NCBI RefSeq assembly: GCF_001425355.1
Contig: NZ_LMQN01000008.1
Span: 1-59,311, forward strand
Direction: 5' to 3'
DNA: 59,311 nucleotides
From: Chryseobacterium sp. Leaf405
Lineage (GTDB): Bacteria; Bacteroidota; Bacteroidia; Flavobacteriales; Weeksellaceae
Each line of letters opens with the position of its first letter. Within the stretch, counting starts at the first letter, position 1. A program made the position numbers and the translations under genes. The notes beneath the pieces were generated by a model, which saw only the letters and a list, made by a program, of their open reading frames with translations, made no database searches and was not told the DNA's origin. Positions 1-9,554 of the stretch are shown here, in pieces.

Positions 1-99
1 TGACACATGAAAAGCAAGAGTTTTTATCAAAATTAAGGGTGGTCAATTTAAACCGAAATTACCTGGTCACTTTGAATTGGAATTGGGTGGTCAATATCA
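1..99. mobile_element. Inward-facing end of an IS21-like element
   Basis: GTGGTCA-type repeats stand at 39-45, 63-69 (CTGGTCA) and 87-93, exactly 24 bases apart. They are the inverted counterpart of four TGACCAC repeats at 58367-58444. Regularly spaced terminal repeats that bind the transposase are characteristic of the IS21 family. Reading inward from base 99 the end is TGATATTGACC. The element body lies to the left, outside the window, so its istA/istB genes are not visible here. The exact last base of the element is an estimate. Confidence 0.75.
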
Positions 100-160
100 C
101 TGGAATTTACATATTAGTACATTTTACAACACAGTTAAATTTAATTTGTAGCACGGCTAT

Positions 161-190
161 AAATATTTCTCATTTAAATATTTCTCATTC
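161..190. repeat. 15-base tandem duplication in the spacer
   Basis: The unit aaatatttctcattt occurs twice head to tail (161-175 and 176-190, one difference) between the IS21 end and the stop of the helicase gene. It is a minor AT-rich repeat with no visible function. Confidence 0.6.
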
Positions 191-205
191 CCTAATAATA
201 GCTTA

Positions 206-2458
206 CTACAGGTCATCGTCGACAAATTGAATATTCCATCCTGATTCTCTATATTTTTTTAAATCATTTACAACATTTTCTTTCCTTACTGCAAAACATA
301 AAAGATCAGTTGGTCTGGAGAAACCTACATACATCATTTTTAAAGTTTCGTTTGAACGAGCCTTGTTTAAGTGAGAAAAATTTTGCTCTTGAAAAAACAA
401 AGGATTTCTTCCCAAAACTTGTTTTCTTTTTTTAGTTTTAGAAACTATTTCAACATTCAGTTTATGTGTTTCAACATTGTAATAATCAGTTTCTAAATAC
501 ATTGTAGCACAGTGTGTTTGACCCTTCACTGAATGTATTGATCCTAGTTTAATTTGAAGTTCACCTATGCAAGTTTTATTATTGCTGAAATTTTCTGTAG
601 CAACATAATCATATTCCATATTTATAAAACTACTTGAATTTATAATTGAAAAATTGGACAAAACGTTACTGAGTTCATCTTCTATAAATGTAGAATATTG
701 AACAAAGATATCTTCATAATTTTTATGAACAACAATCGAATAACTCCAATCAAATAATTTTTGATTGAAATACTGATAAAATGTTTCATTAGTATCTTTT
801 AAAACCCTAATAAGACTTGATTTTCGATAATGCTTCTCAGTTTTTTCATGAATATAAATCTTTTCGATACGTAATATCCTAATAATGCCATTTAAGAGTG
901 ATTTTCTGATTGATTCAAGAGTTTTTTTATTTTGATCAAATAAAAAAACATATTTCCTTAGACAATCAAAATCTTCTTTTTTCTGTCTACTTTCTTTAGA
1001 ATATTCAGGAAATAATTTTCGTAAATACCATTTATCAGAATCCTCTTCCTTATCAGTCGTCCATGCAACAATATGAAAACCTCGCTCCACATTTTTTGAA
1101 TTCTGTTCTAATCCATGATGCTTTATTAAAGAAATAAATTTATCTTTTAATTTATCTGCATCAGATTCATTATCATAAACCAGTAAATATGGTTTTAAAT
1201 TTTGATTATTAGATATTCCTATAACTTTATATCCTTCTTCCCTATCTAAAACGAAGCCATCAACGAGATTAGCAATAATTGGAGAAAGCCTATACGAATT
1301 ATTCAGACTGAAATTTTTAGTAAATATTTCAGGTGATATTTCTTTCCTAGTCTTCCAAACAATTTCATCTACGACAGATACATTTGAATAAATTGCTTGA
1401 TTCTTATCACCAACTCTTTGAATAACAGTATTTGATTTTTCATTAAAAAAAATATTTTCGATCATATCTACTTGATCTTGATCTAGGTCTTGCATTTCGT
1501 CTATAAAAACATACTTAAATCTATTTTGTAAGATGGAAATTAACTCCTTATTTACATTTAGATAATAAAGAGAGAGTGCTATTGAATCACTGTATCGCAA
1601 AATACCATTTTTAAATGCTTTTGTAAAATAACTTAATAATTCAGTTCCTGATTCAGACCCAAAACTTAAATCCCCAGAATTTGATGTGAACTTGCTTTTT
1701 ATAAAATCAATTTTATATCTTAAACAAAAAGTCTGCTTTTCATTCTTAAATTTTGTAATTGATTCATCATGCACCTTTCTCAAAAAGGAATTTATTGGAT
1801 CTATATCATTTTTTGCAATACTTTTAATAGCTAAATAATTACATGACCCATTCTTGTTAATTTTTCTTTCTTTTTTTAAAGAAAGAAGTTTGATTTTGGC
1901 TTCTGCAAGTGTCAAGCCGAAATATTTGATAAGATATTCTATTTTGATAACTGAAAACTGTGAATATAATTGATTAAAAATAAATCCATTAAGTTTAGAT
2001 TGATAATTTATATTATAAAACATGTTTTTCAGCTCATCATTCGAGACCTCATCATCATTTTTTCTTATATAACTCCCAAATAGTTCAAAACAAGCTTGAT
2101 TTGCAATAAATCTATTTGCAAAACTTTGGACGGTTCCAACAAAATTTGGATATGAAAAAAGTTGAGGACAAATAGGCTTTAGTACTTTCTCTATTTCTTC
2201 TATAGCATGATTTGTATGTGCCAAAACAAGAATTCCCTGATTATGCTCGAGAGGCATCTGTTGAGCAATACAATATAGTTTTGCTAACAGTGCAGTTGTT
2301 TTTCCACTTCCAGGAACTGCTAGTAAATCTAGAGTTTCCATACAGTGAATGAATTCTCTTCTTTCTTGATCAAACTCAGCTCCTCCTATTAATATTTCTT
2401 CAGCCCTTCTAATATCATTAGGATTAATTTCCATTTTTGCAGACATTTTTAATAGCAT
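206..2458 (-). CDS. UvrD/PcrA-like helicase, GajB-like (Gabija)
   Basis: This is a superfamily 1 DNA helicase of 750 aa. Walker A AVPGSGKTT lies at residues 47-55, Walker B YVFIDEMQD near 316-324, motif III VGDKNQAIY near 349-357, a VKGQTH motif V, and a C-terminal MMYVGFSRPTD motif VI. It follows the OLD-type nuclease gene with a 35-base overlap, and this order is that of Gabija anti-phage systems, where GajA cuts DNA and GajB is the helicase partner. It is longer than the roughly 500 aa of the founding GajB because of a large insert between motifs Ia and II (about residues 130-310). In-frame ATGs at codons 5 and 9 are alternative starts. The helicase call is firm; the Gabija assignment rests on the pairing. 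Confidence 0.85.
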   Translation of the reverse strand: MLLKMSAKMEINPNDIRRAEEILIGGAEFDQERREFIHCMETLDLLAVPGSGKTTALLAKLYCIAQQMPLEHNQGILVLAHTNHAIEEIEKVLKPICPQLFSYPNFVGTVQSFANRFIANQACFELFGSYIRKNDDEVSNDELKNMFYNINYQSKLNGFIFNQLYSQFSVIKIEYLIKYFGLTLAEAKIKLLSLKKERKINKNGSCNYLAIKSIAKNDIDPINSFLRKVHDESITKFKNEKQTFCLRYKIDFIKSKFTSNSGDLSFGSESGTELLSYFTKAFKNGILRYSDSIALSLYYLNVNKELISILQNRFKYVFIDEMQDLDQDQVDMIENIFFNEKSNTVIQRVGDKNQAIYSNVSVVDEIVWKTRKEISPEIFTKNFSLNNSYRLSPIIANLVDGFVLDREEGYKVIGISNNQNLKPYLLVYDNESDADKLKDKFISLIKHHGLEQNSKNVERGFHIVAWTTDKEEDSDKWYLRKLFPEYSKESRQKKEDFDCLRKYVFLFDQNKKTLESIRKSLLNGIIRILRIEKIYIHEKTEKHYRKSSLIRVLKDTNETFYQYFNQKLFDWSYSIVVHKNYEDIFVQYSTFIEDELSNVLSNFSIINSSSFINMEYDYVATENFSNNKTCIGELQIKLGSIHSVKGQTHCATMYLETDYYNVETHKLNVEIVSKTKKRKQVLGRNPLFFQEQNFSHLNKARSNETLKMMYVGFSRPTDLLCFAVRKENVVNDLKKYRESGWNIQFVDDDL

Positions 2459-4244
2459 TGATTAAATACATTAGATATTCATCTTTTTCTATTTGCTCTT
2501 TAGAAATAGTTTTATCATTTTCCAAATATTCTGCGAATACACTTGCAACTGCCACCTTATCTATTGGAGAATTACCATCTTTTTTTAAGAGTTTTTTAAT
2601 GAATTTTCCCTCAAAAGTATCTTTAAAATTATCGTTTAGATCTTTTTTAAATTCATCTGTTCCTGAATGAACTTCACTAACAGCATTTTTGAAAATTTTT
2701 GATAAGCATGATTTATATAAGCACCATTCTAAAGTCCATTCCTTAGCAATTTCTAAGGTTATGTCAGTTTCGTTAAATCCTGTCTTTAAAATAGCAAGAT
2801 TTTCTTGTTTTGTTTTGACCTTTTCGCTTTCTTCATCTAAGGTTTTAAAAACTCCATTTTCATCTGGTCTGTTGTCTAAATCTGTAACAATCGAAATAGG
2901 TACATTCATTTTCTGCCCATCCTGTCTAAGGAATATTTTAGCAAAATGTAAATATGCTGTAGAAGCAACATTCACAATTGATATTTCATTTTTTGTTAAA
3001 TCAAAGATCATTTTTTTTGCTAATGCAGGTAGCAATATTTCTTCTGACCAACCTTCCACAATAATGTTCCCTTTTGAAAAGAAAAGATTGCTTTTAGTAA
3101 CATCTAAAAAGCGTTTTAAGTATTTATAATTGTCCTTATCCAATTTTGTAAACTTTTCTCCTAACGGGTAAACATTATTATTTTTACATATTATAATATC
3201 TTCTAAAGACGCCTGTGAAGTAATATTTGGACTGTGTGTTGTAAGAATATATTGTATATCTGGTTCTTCTTTCAATCTATTTATGATTTTAAGTTGTGCT
3301 TGAGGATGAAGGTGTGCTTCTAATTCTTCAATCATACATAATTTTAGTCCATTCCAATTAGCTTTTTTAAGATGCAACAATTCCGCTGCCATAAACAAAC
3401 GATTCATTGTACCGAGTCCCAAATTATTTGAATCAGCAATTCCTAGAGATATCTTTTCAAGAATATTGCTAATTTTGGTTGGACCTAAGTCAAAAGATGA
3501 CTTTGAAGAGTTTCCAATGAATGCAGAAACAAAATCGTCAACAACTTTTTTTATATTTATATTATAACCTACGCCCTCCTCTTTAAACTTTTCACGTATA
3601 GTATGACTTGTAACATCAAATAGTTCTTCAAATTCATGTAATCCATTTGTTTGCCTTATTTTGAATTCTTTGTGTTCTTTTAAAATTTGAGACAATCTAG
3701 AATTTTTTTTGGCAGTCAATTCACTATCTGCATCCCTTAAAGCTTTAAGATAAGTACACTTGATATACTCCTTCGCTTCTGCAGTCAATGTGTTACCATG
3801 ACCATCCATTCCAGCTCTCACATCAGTCGGAATTATTTTCCCATCTTTTATTTGAACCTGATATATAAGAAATAATTTAGGTCTGCGTAATATTTGCTCA
3901 TTATCACCAACTATAACTTTTTCATCAGCTGTACCACACCATTCTGTAAAACGTGCTGCCTCCTTGTTAGTAATTCCAGAAAATTCGATTTCGATTCTTA
4001 ATACTTCAGAAATTTTATTTCCTTGAATGAAAAAATCACTCTCTTCCACCTTTATCCACTCATACGCATGAGTCTTTAGTACTAATTTGATTGCATCAAT
4101 TATTGCAGATTTTCCCGAATCATTCTCCCCAATAAGAATATTCAATCCTCTGTTAAATGAAACAATTAAATCAGGAGTGTCAATATCAAAAGTATGAGAT
4201 CCATACTTTCGGAAGTTCCAAAGCTTTAAATTTGAAATATACAT
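2424..4244 (-). CDS. OLD-family ATP-dependent endonuclease, GajA-like (Gabija)
   Basis: A 606 aa protein with an N-terminal SMC/ABC-type ATPase domain and a C-terminal TOPRIM nuclease domain. Visible motifs are Walker A GENDSGKSA (residues 39-47), Walker B LCMIEELEAHLHP, the switch histidine in LTTHSPN, the TOPRIM glutamate in NIIVEGWSEE and the TOPRIM aspartates in IVTDLDN. Class 2 OLD nucleases are defined by being paired with a UvrD-like helicase, as here, and include GajA of Gabija. It is first in the two-gene operon and overlaps the helicase start. Its length fits GajA (about 580 aa). A spacer of 283 bases separates it from the divergent cluster at 4528. Confidence 0.88.
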   Translation of the reverse strand: MYISNLKLWNFRKYGSHTFDIDTPDLIVSFNRGLNILIGENDSGKSAIIDAIKLVLKTHAYEWIKVEESDFFIQGNKISEVLRIEIEFSGITNKEAARFTEWCGTADEKVIVGDNEQILRRPKLFLIYQVQIKDGKIIPTDVRAGMDGHGNTLTAEAKEYIKCTYLKALRDADSELTAKKNSRLSQILKEHKEFKIRQTNGLHEFEELFDVTSHTIREKFKEEGVGYNINIKKVVDDFVSAFIGNSSKSSFDLGPTKISNILEKISLGIADSNNLGLGTMNRLFMAAELLHLKKANWNGLKLCMIEELEAHLHPQAQLKIINRLKEEPDIQYILTTHSPNITSQASLEDIIICKNNNVYPLGEKFTKLDKDNYKYLKRFLDVTKSNLFFSKGNIIVEGWSEEILLPALAKKMIFDLTKNEISIVNVASTAYLHFAKIFLRQDGQKMNVPISIVTDLDNRPDENGVFKTLDEESEKVKTKQENLAILKTGFNETDITLEIAKEWTLEWCLYKSCLSKIFKNAVSEVHSGTDEFKKDLNDNFKDTFEGKFIKKLLKKDGNSPIDKVAVASVFAEYLENDKTISKEQIEKDEYLMYLINAIKNVCKNGN

Positions 4245-4527
4245 TGTTGAGTTTTCTGGTTACAAAGGAAAATTACAAAATATATGTGATGTAACAATAG
4301 AGTTTTTCAAGAAGGTGAGATTTACTAAAATATATTTGTGTGGACAGCATAGCCTACATTTATAAACGACTAAAAGTATTGAAGAGCATTCTAGATTGAC
4401 AAATCTTCACTTCAATAAATAGGTAAATTTTGGCGATAGTATTAACATCTACGGGATGACGTAAAACCAATTCAAAAAAAAAGTTTAATTTGTACGTAAA
4501 ACTAATAAACATCTAATTATCACTATC

Positions 4528-6312
4528 ATGATAGATTTAAAATTTAATTTAAAAATTTTCTCTATTGATCTCCAGCATTACGAACTAAGAAATAAAGATT
4601 TAGATAATGTAATAAAAATTATCACTAAAAATCATAAAAACCATTTACACGCTTCGGATAAAGATTTTGAACAATTTAAATATCCTTTACAAGAAATAGA
4701 AGATGAAGATTTTTATTTTTACAGCTACTGTTATAATCAAACTAAGGATCAAAATTACTGGAAATACTTCTTACCTGAAGAGCTAGCAAAAGATCAAAAT
4801 TTTGATTTAATCGAATTTTCTCATGTTCTTTTTATCTGTTATAAAAACAAATTGTATTGTGTTACTAGTGGATCAGGAATTACAGTAATTAAAAAATACT
4901 TGGATAATTATTTTGGTATAGAATTATACCAGCATTTCGCTAGTCTGAATGATGATATTACCATCTCTATAAATACTAGAGGAGTCACGGGAAACCTATC
5001 GCAAAGAAGTAACACATTTAATTACAGTCAATCAATAAAAGATTCACTTTTATATTCTGAAATACCGAAAAAATTAAAAGTTGTTATAAGAAAAGAATTG
5101 CGAGATGGAATTTTCAGAGAATTTAATCTTGATGATGAAAGTTCAATAATGGATTTAGGTTCATATTTTAGTTTGAGAAAAAAAATAAATTTTGAAGAAC
5201 TTAAAAGATTGATCGTTACCATTGAGAAGATTTTAGGAGATACCAGCAATTATAAAAATCTTAGTTTGTTTAACAGGGTTAAAGATTCTAATATATTAGA
5301 AGACCTTCGCAATAGCTTACTAGAAAAAATAATTGAACATATTTTAATGCACGATCAACCAGAAAATATAAAAAAATCTGAATATGATATTGTAGAGGTT
5401 GTAAATAGTAAGCAGATCGAAAAATTTTATGAATGTAATACATTCAGATTACATTTTTTCCGCAAGAAAAAAAAGACTGATCTACAATTGACATCTCGTG
5501 ATGAGCTTTATTTTAATATTACGAAGCAGATCTATAATAGTTTAGAAAACATTTCGGACAGAAAAGAAATAGTAGATAAAATCAATCAACTGTCGATAAT
5601 AGGTATAATAGACTCTAAAGAAGAGACATTTGATAACTTTTATAATCATCTTGTTACTGAGATTACGTTAAATGACGGTAAATATTTTAGAACTGATAAT
5701 ACATGGTTTAAACTCGACAATAACTATCTGTCACAAATTAGAGAAGAAGCCATCAACAACTATGAGCTTTATGAGTTAAAAGAAAGAATTTTAAAACCGT
5801 GGAATCAAGCCAACGAGGATCTTTACAATATTAATCATAGTGAAAAGAACTATTACGTTTTTGATAAAAAATTCATAGACAATATAGAGTTATGCGACAT
5901 CATGTACTATGACAAAAGCACCATGTATTTAATACACGTAAAAGATGGTTTTAATACAAATATGCGAAGCTTATATAATCAAATTGTACTGTCTTCCCAA
6001 AGGCTATGGCACGATATAAATAATATCGACGGAAGTACATATCTTAAAGATACCATTGCTATTTATAATGATAAGACAGATGGCGAAAATTTAAATTCAG
6101 ATGACATTTTGAAGAAAATAAGAGAAAAAGATTTAACTATTAATTTTGTGATGGCATATAACAATTACTCCTATGTCAATGATGATGCTTTAGGAAAACT
6201 AAGTAAAACTGCATCAAATATTGCTTTATTTTCTTTAGTTCAGACCGCTAAAGAAGTATTAAATTACAATATTTTTAAATTTAACGTAATTGACATTTCA
6301 CAAATCAAATAA
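4528..6312 (+). CDS. DUF6119/TIGR04141-like protein, possible nuclease
   Basis: A 594 aa protein that reads like the sporadically distributed TIGR04141/DUF6119 family. The marks are the ISINTRGVTGNLSQRSN stretch (residues about 146-162), a WFKLDNNY motif (393-400), and ELCDIMYY followed by LIHVK (454-472). The E-x-C-D then H-x-K spacing resembles the metal and lysine positions of a PD-(D/E)XK-type core (D457, H470, K472), which is my inference. No signal peptide or membrane segment is seen. It is the first gene of a same-strand cluster (next gene 63 bases on) inside a defence island. Family membership is fairly likely; a biochemical role in this context is unknown to me. Confidence 0.7.
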   Translation: MIDLKFNLKIFSIDLQHYELRNKDLDNVIKIITKNHKNHLHASDKDFEQFKYPLQEIEDEDFYFYSYCYNQTKDQNYWKYFLPEELAKDQNFDLIEFSHVLFICYKNKLYCVTSGSGITVIKKYLDNYFGIELYQHFASLNDDITISINTRGVTGNLSQRSNTFNYSQSIKDSLLYSEIPKKLKVVIRKELRDGIFREFNLDDESSIMDLGSYFSLRKKINFEELKRLIVTIEKILGDTSNYKNLSLFNRVKDSNILEDLRNSLLEKIIEHILMHDQPENIKKSEYDIVEVVNSKQIEKFYECNTFRLHFFRKKKKTDLQLTSRDELYFNITKQIYNSLENISDRKEIVDKINQLSIIGIIDSKEETFDNFYNHLVTEITLNDGKYFRTDNTWFKLDNNYLSQIREEAINNYELYELKERILKPWNQANEDLYNINHSEKNYYVFDKKFIDNIELCDIMYYDKSTMYLIHVKDGFNTNMRSLYNQIVLSSQRLWHDINNIDGSTYLKDTIAIYNDKTDGENLNSDDILKKIREKDLTINFVMAYNNYSYVNDDALGKLSKTASNIALFSLVQTAKEVLNYNIFKFNVIDISQIK

Positions 6313-6375
6313 GATTCATATCTATATTGATCTTCAAAATTAATTAATAAATCTTTTTTAAAATTAAAATTATAA

Positions 6376-7812
6376 ATGAGCATCTCTACAACAAGAATTG
6401 AAAATAAAAAAAATTTTGAATCAGAATTACAATTTATTGAAAAAATATGTTCTCTTTCCAAATATAAGGTAAAGATTATTGATAATAATGAAGATGCAGC
6501 TTATTTTTCGAGAGGAAGTAAAACTTTTAATTTTGAAAAAGAAGCAATATTTGAACAAAGAGAAAAAGAGGAACATAAGATTTCGTTTATCTTAGACAAT
6601 ACCGTTCTAGTTTCGAAAAAGTTTGGAAATACTTCTTCCAGTACTAATATAAAAGTAGATAAACATATCAATTTTAAAACAACAATTGAGCTGAAAGAAT
6701 TTCATTCTGAAGGTTTTAAAACCAACAGTATTTTCAAAGCATTTTTTAAAGTTGGTTTGAACGAAATTAACACGTTCCATAATGAATTTGACACCATAAC
6801 ACACGTGAGGGATGAAGTAGAATATTTTTACGATTGTCTTCGCATAAAAATCAAGGAGACGGAATATGATGTTACGCAATTAAAAAGTAATAATGAAGGT
6901 TATTATATTATTGAAAATTTACAGAAACAGAATTATGAAGAGTTTTCAAAAGGTTGCTTTTCTATACAACAAGCCATAGGATTTATTAATTGCCTCATGA
7001 TAGGAGACGAAAAGTTTGTATTTGATGGCTTTGGTGGTTTTTATTATACTAACAATATTAGACCTATGATAAAAGGTCTGTATAGACCAATCATTACAAA
7101 CCCATACTCACGCTTAGAAATAGATAGGAAAACTGCGAATATTCTTTATAAGAAACATCAGCTCACAAGAGTTTCTTTACAAAACTTATCAAAATTAGTT
7201 CATAAAATACATACGGAACCAGAATTTTCTGTAGCCATTATTATTATTTTAGAAGCAACATCAATAAAATCTTTACTAATAATTCCAAGCTCATTTGCTG
7301 TAATCATTGAACAGCTTTCTAAACATTTTAGTATTAAAGAATTAGGTTTAGAAAGACCAATAACCAGCAAAAAATTGCAGGAGAAAATAATTAAGGAACT
7401 CAATGTTATTATTGATGATCATACTAATTATTTGAATAATGATAGTATTCTAAAATTAAAGAGAAGGCTCAACGAAATCAATAAGCCCATTAATAAGGAA
7501 CATTTAACAAATAATGAAAAACTCACAAAGCCCTTTGAACAGCTAGGCGTCAAATTAACTTTTCATGACATTACAATTATTGAACATAGGAATGATTTAT
7601 TACATGGTAATATATTACTTGAGACACATACGATACAAGATGAAAGTAAAACAAATCTATACCTAACATATGTTTCAGCTAAACTATTTACGCTTATTAG
7701 TAAACTCATTTTAAAAAGTATCTGTTATGAAGGATATGTTTATAATCAATCAAAGTATTTAGAAAAGTTTATGAATCTCAGAACGGACGAAGAATATTTT
7801 GAAAGTATCTAA
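6376..7812 (+). CDS. Unknown protein with C-terminal HEPN-like RX4H motif
   Basis: A 478 aa protein not recognised over its first 300 residues. That part is rich in charged and beta-prone segments and lacks a signal peptide. The C-terminal third is helical and contains IEHRNDLLHGN, giving R405-X4-H410. An R-X4-6-H pattern within a helical bundle is the catalytic signature of HEPN ribonucleases, common in abortive-infection effectors and toxins. The gene lies 63 bases behind the DUF6119-like gene on the same strand and is probably co-transcribed. My inference is that it is the effector half of a two-part defence module. HEPN motifs are short, so this needs structural support. Confidence 0.6.
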   Translation: MSISTTRIENKKNFESELQFIEKICSLSKYKVKIIDNNEDAAYFSRGSKTFNFEKEAIFEQREKEEHKISFILDNTVLVSKKFGNTSSSTNIKVDKHINFKTTIELKEFHSEGFKTNSIFKAFFKVGLNEINTFHNEFDTITHVRDEVEYFYDCLRIKIKETEYDVTQLKSNNEGYYIIENLQKQNYEEFSKGCFSIQQAIGFINCLMIGDEKFVFDGFGGFYYTNNIRPMIKGLYRPIITNPYSRLEIDRKTANILYKKHQLTRVSLQNLSKLVHKIHTEPEFSVAIIIILEATSIKSLLIIPSSFAVIIEQLSKHFSIKELGLERPITSKKLQEKIIKELNVIIDDHTNYLNNDSILKLKRRLNEINKPINKEHLTNNEKLTKPFEQLGVKLTFHDITIIEHRNDLLHGNILLETHTIQDESKTNLYLTYVSAKLFTLISKLILKSICYEGYVYNQSKYLEKFMNLRTDEEYFESI

Positions 7813-7899
7813 TAACTAATTATATAATGGATAAATAATATGAATAAGGGCTCTGTCAAATAAATAATCTGAGTTCATATTTTATTAAAATAATATATT

Positions 7900-8499
7900 A
7901 TGGAAAAAATAAAAAAAATCGAAAAATCGAAAATTAATAAGATTTACAACCAACCAGAAAAAAGTGGTTTGGCTTATAAATTATATGGGAAATCTGAGAA
8001 TATTAATGATTATTCTGAAAGAGAAATTAATGAAATGATTTTAGGTATTTATCGGGATAAGAAATATCTTTTAGTAGATGGGGATTATTTCGTAAATCTC
8101 GAAGAAGTTGTAAAATCAGAATGTAGTCTGCAAGAAGTTAGTTACTATAAGAAACCGACTTTAGAAACTTTTAAAGATAATTCTTGTAATCAAATTGGTA
8201 ATATCAGAACATTTTATGTGAAAGATTATTATATCATTACCCAGGAACCCATTGCAGGAATTTCAAAACATAGAATAACAAAATATTTATCTCGAATTGG
8301 TTTTTTAAATACAGGAAGAGGCAAGTACAATGGTTTATTCAGTATTGCCAATGATTACCAGACTATGCAAGGAGGAAAATACCCTAAAGATCTTTATTAT
8401 CCTATTAAAAGATATATTAACGGACTTTTTTTCGATGATGATTATAAAATTTCGGACTTTGATGTGATCACATCATTAATTATAACAGCTAATAGTTGA
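7900..8499 (+). CDS. Unknown protein, third gene of the DUF6119 cluster
   Basis: A 199 aa soluble protein with a strongly basic, lysine-rich start (MEKIKKIEKSKINKI). I do not recognise its family. The middle has alternating Tyr/Lys-rich beta-like segments, and the segment HRITKYLSRIGFLNTGRG (near residues 127-144) could form a helix-turn-helix-like basic patch, though this is weak. It begins 87 bases after the HEPN-like gene and ends 40 bases before the small membrane-protein gene, all on the same strand, so it probably belongs to the same unit. Confidence 0.6.
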   Translation: MEKIKKIEKSKINKIYNQPEKSGLAYKLYGKSENINDYSEREINEMILGIYRDKKYLLVDGDYFVNLEEVVKSECSLQEVSYYKKPTLETFKDNSCNQIGNIRTFYVKDYYIITQEPIAGISKHRITKYLSRIGFLNTGRGKYNGLFSIANDYQTMQGGKYPKDLYYPIKRYINGLFFDDDYKISDFDVITSLIITANS

Positions 8500-8539
8500 G
8501 CATCAGAAGTTGTTATGTATTAAAAAAATATTTTAGCCT

Positions 8540-9058
8540 ATGAAACCATCAGACCTACTCGCAATACTTACCGTAATAATTTCAGTCTGTGCACTTATTG
8601 TAGCGACTCTAAGTTATCGAAGGGATCGCAATAAGTCAAACCAAGATTTTCTTTTTCAAGAAAAAGTTCTCGCATATAAAGAATTACTTTTTCATGTAAA
8701 TTATATTTTTGAATCGTTCTTTGATTTGATGGATGAAATGATTGACCACGAGGGTTCAAATAAGAAATGGGAGAAGTTTTTAAATAAAGAATCTGAATTT
8801 TATGACAATTTAGTTGCAGACTATTACAAATCTATATTTAAAGCTCTTCCAATGATTCCAAGCGATATTTACAAGGAACTTATTAGATTTGGTCAGGATT
8901 CAACAAACTTTATTACCTTAACATTTGATAATAACGAAGATCTCACAATTGAGGAACATAATAAGCTTGAACAGAGTTTGAGAAATGTTATCAGTGTAAT
9001 TAGAAAGGATCTTAATGTAGATAAATTGAACGTTACTTTGACAAAAAGATTGCTATAA
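8540..9058 (+). CDS. Small single-pass membrane protein of the DUF6119 cluster
   Basis: A 172 aa protein with one N-terminal transmembrane helix (about residues 6-26, LLAILTVIISVCALIVATL) followed by YRRDRNKSN. The positive charges after the helix place the helical remainder in the cytoplasm. Small proteins of this layout are common in defence loci as membrane anchors, but I recognise no specific family. It is the last gene of the four-gene plus-strand cluster, with about 500 bases without a gene behind it. Confidence 0.65.
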   Translation: MKPSDLLAILTVIISVCALIVATLSYRRDRNKSNQDFLFQEKVLAYKELLFHVNYIFESFFDLMDEMIDHEGSNKKWEKFLNKESEFYDNLVADYYKSIFKALPMIPSDIYKELIRFGQDSTNFITLTFDNNEDLTIEEHNKLEQSLRNVISVIRKDLNVDKLNVTLTKRLL

Positions 9059-9261
9059 AAATAATATCTTCAATATTTTCTTTTTAAAACTTAATAACTA
9101 TATTATATCAATACTTTTTTAGAACAAGTAATTAATAAGTAGATGCTGTTTTATGGGCAACAAAAAAATAAAGATTTTTTGGATGACCTTGAATTCCAAC
9201 GTTGAAAAGTGATTGAGGATCTTTCTTAGAATTTTATTAAATTGTAAAAGTACATAGCTGG

Positions 9262-9288
9262 ATTATTTTGAGATGATCTCAAAATAAT
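9262..9288. terminator. Perfect 12-base-pair hairpin in the 9059-9554 gap
   Basis: attattttgaga, a 3-base loop tga, then tctcaaaataat form a perfect AT-rich hairpin. It could end transcription of the four-gene cluster in the forward direction, although it lacks a GC-rich stem. The rest of the 496-base gap between the membrane-protein gene and the OLD-like gene holds no ORF or RNA that I can see. A TACATTCG sequence at 9516-9523 is a possible degenerate -7 box for the next gene. Confidence 0.4.
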
Positions 9289-9554
9289 TTATAGAGCAGT
9301 CTCGTAAATAATTTTATAATTATTCTGTAATTATTACGAATGTGCTAATAAGAATGTTTTGAAGAAGTGCTATTAAATTAAAGTATTAGAGCTATTATTT
9401 TAAAACACCATATATATTTTTACACTAGATTGTATTTAAATATCCTCCTAATCCTCTATCACGGTGTCTTTTATTATAATTTTCATTAAAATGTGTAGTA
9501 AATATCAAAATTTTGTACATTCGTGTTTGCCTTTCTTTTATACAAATAAATCGA

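Noticed and set aside
39..230. 63-codon frame at the left edge
   Set aside because: It runs through the IS21 terminal repeats and a tandem repeat, and overlaps the helicase gene end.
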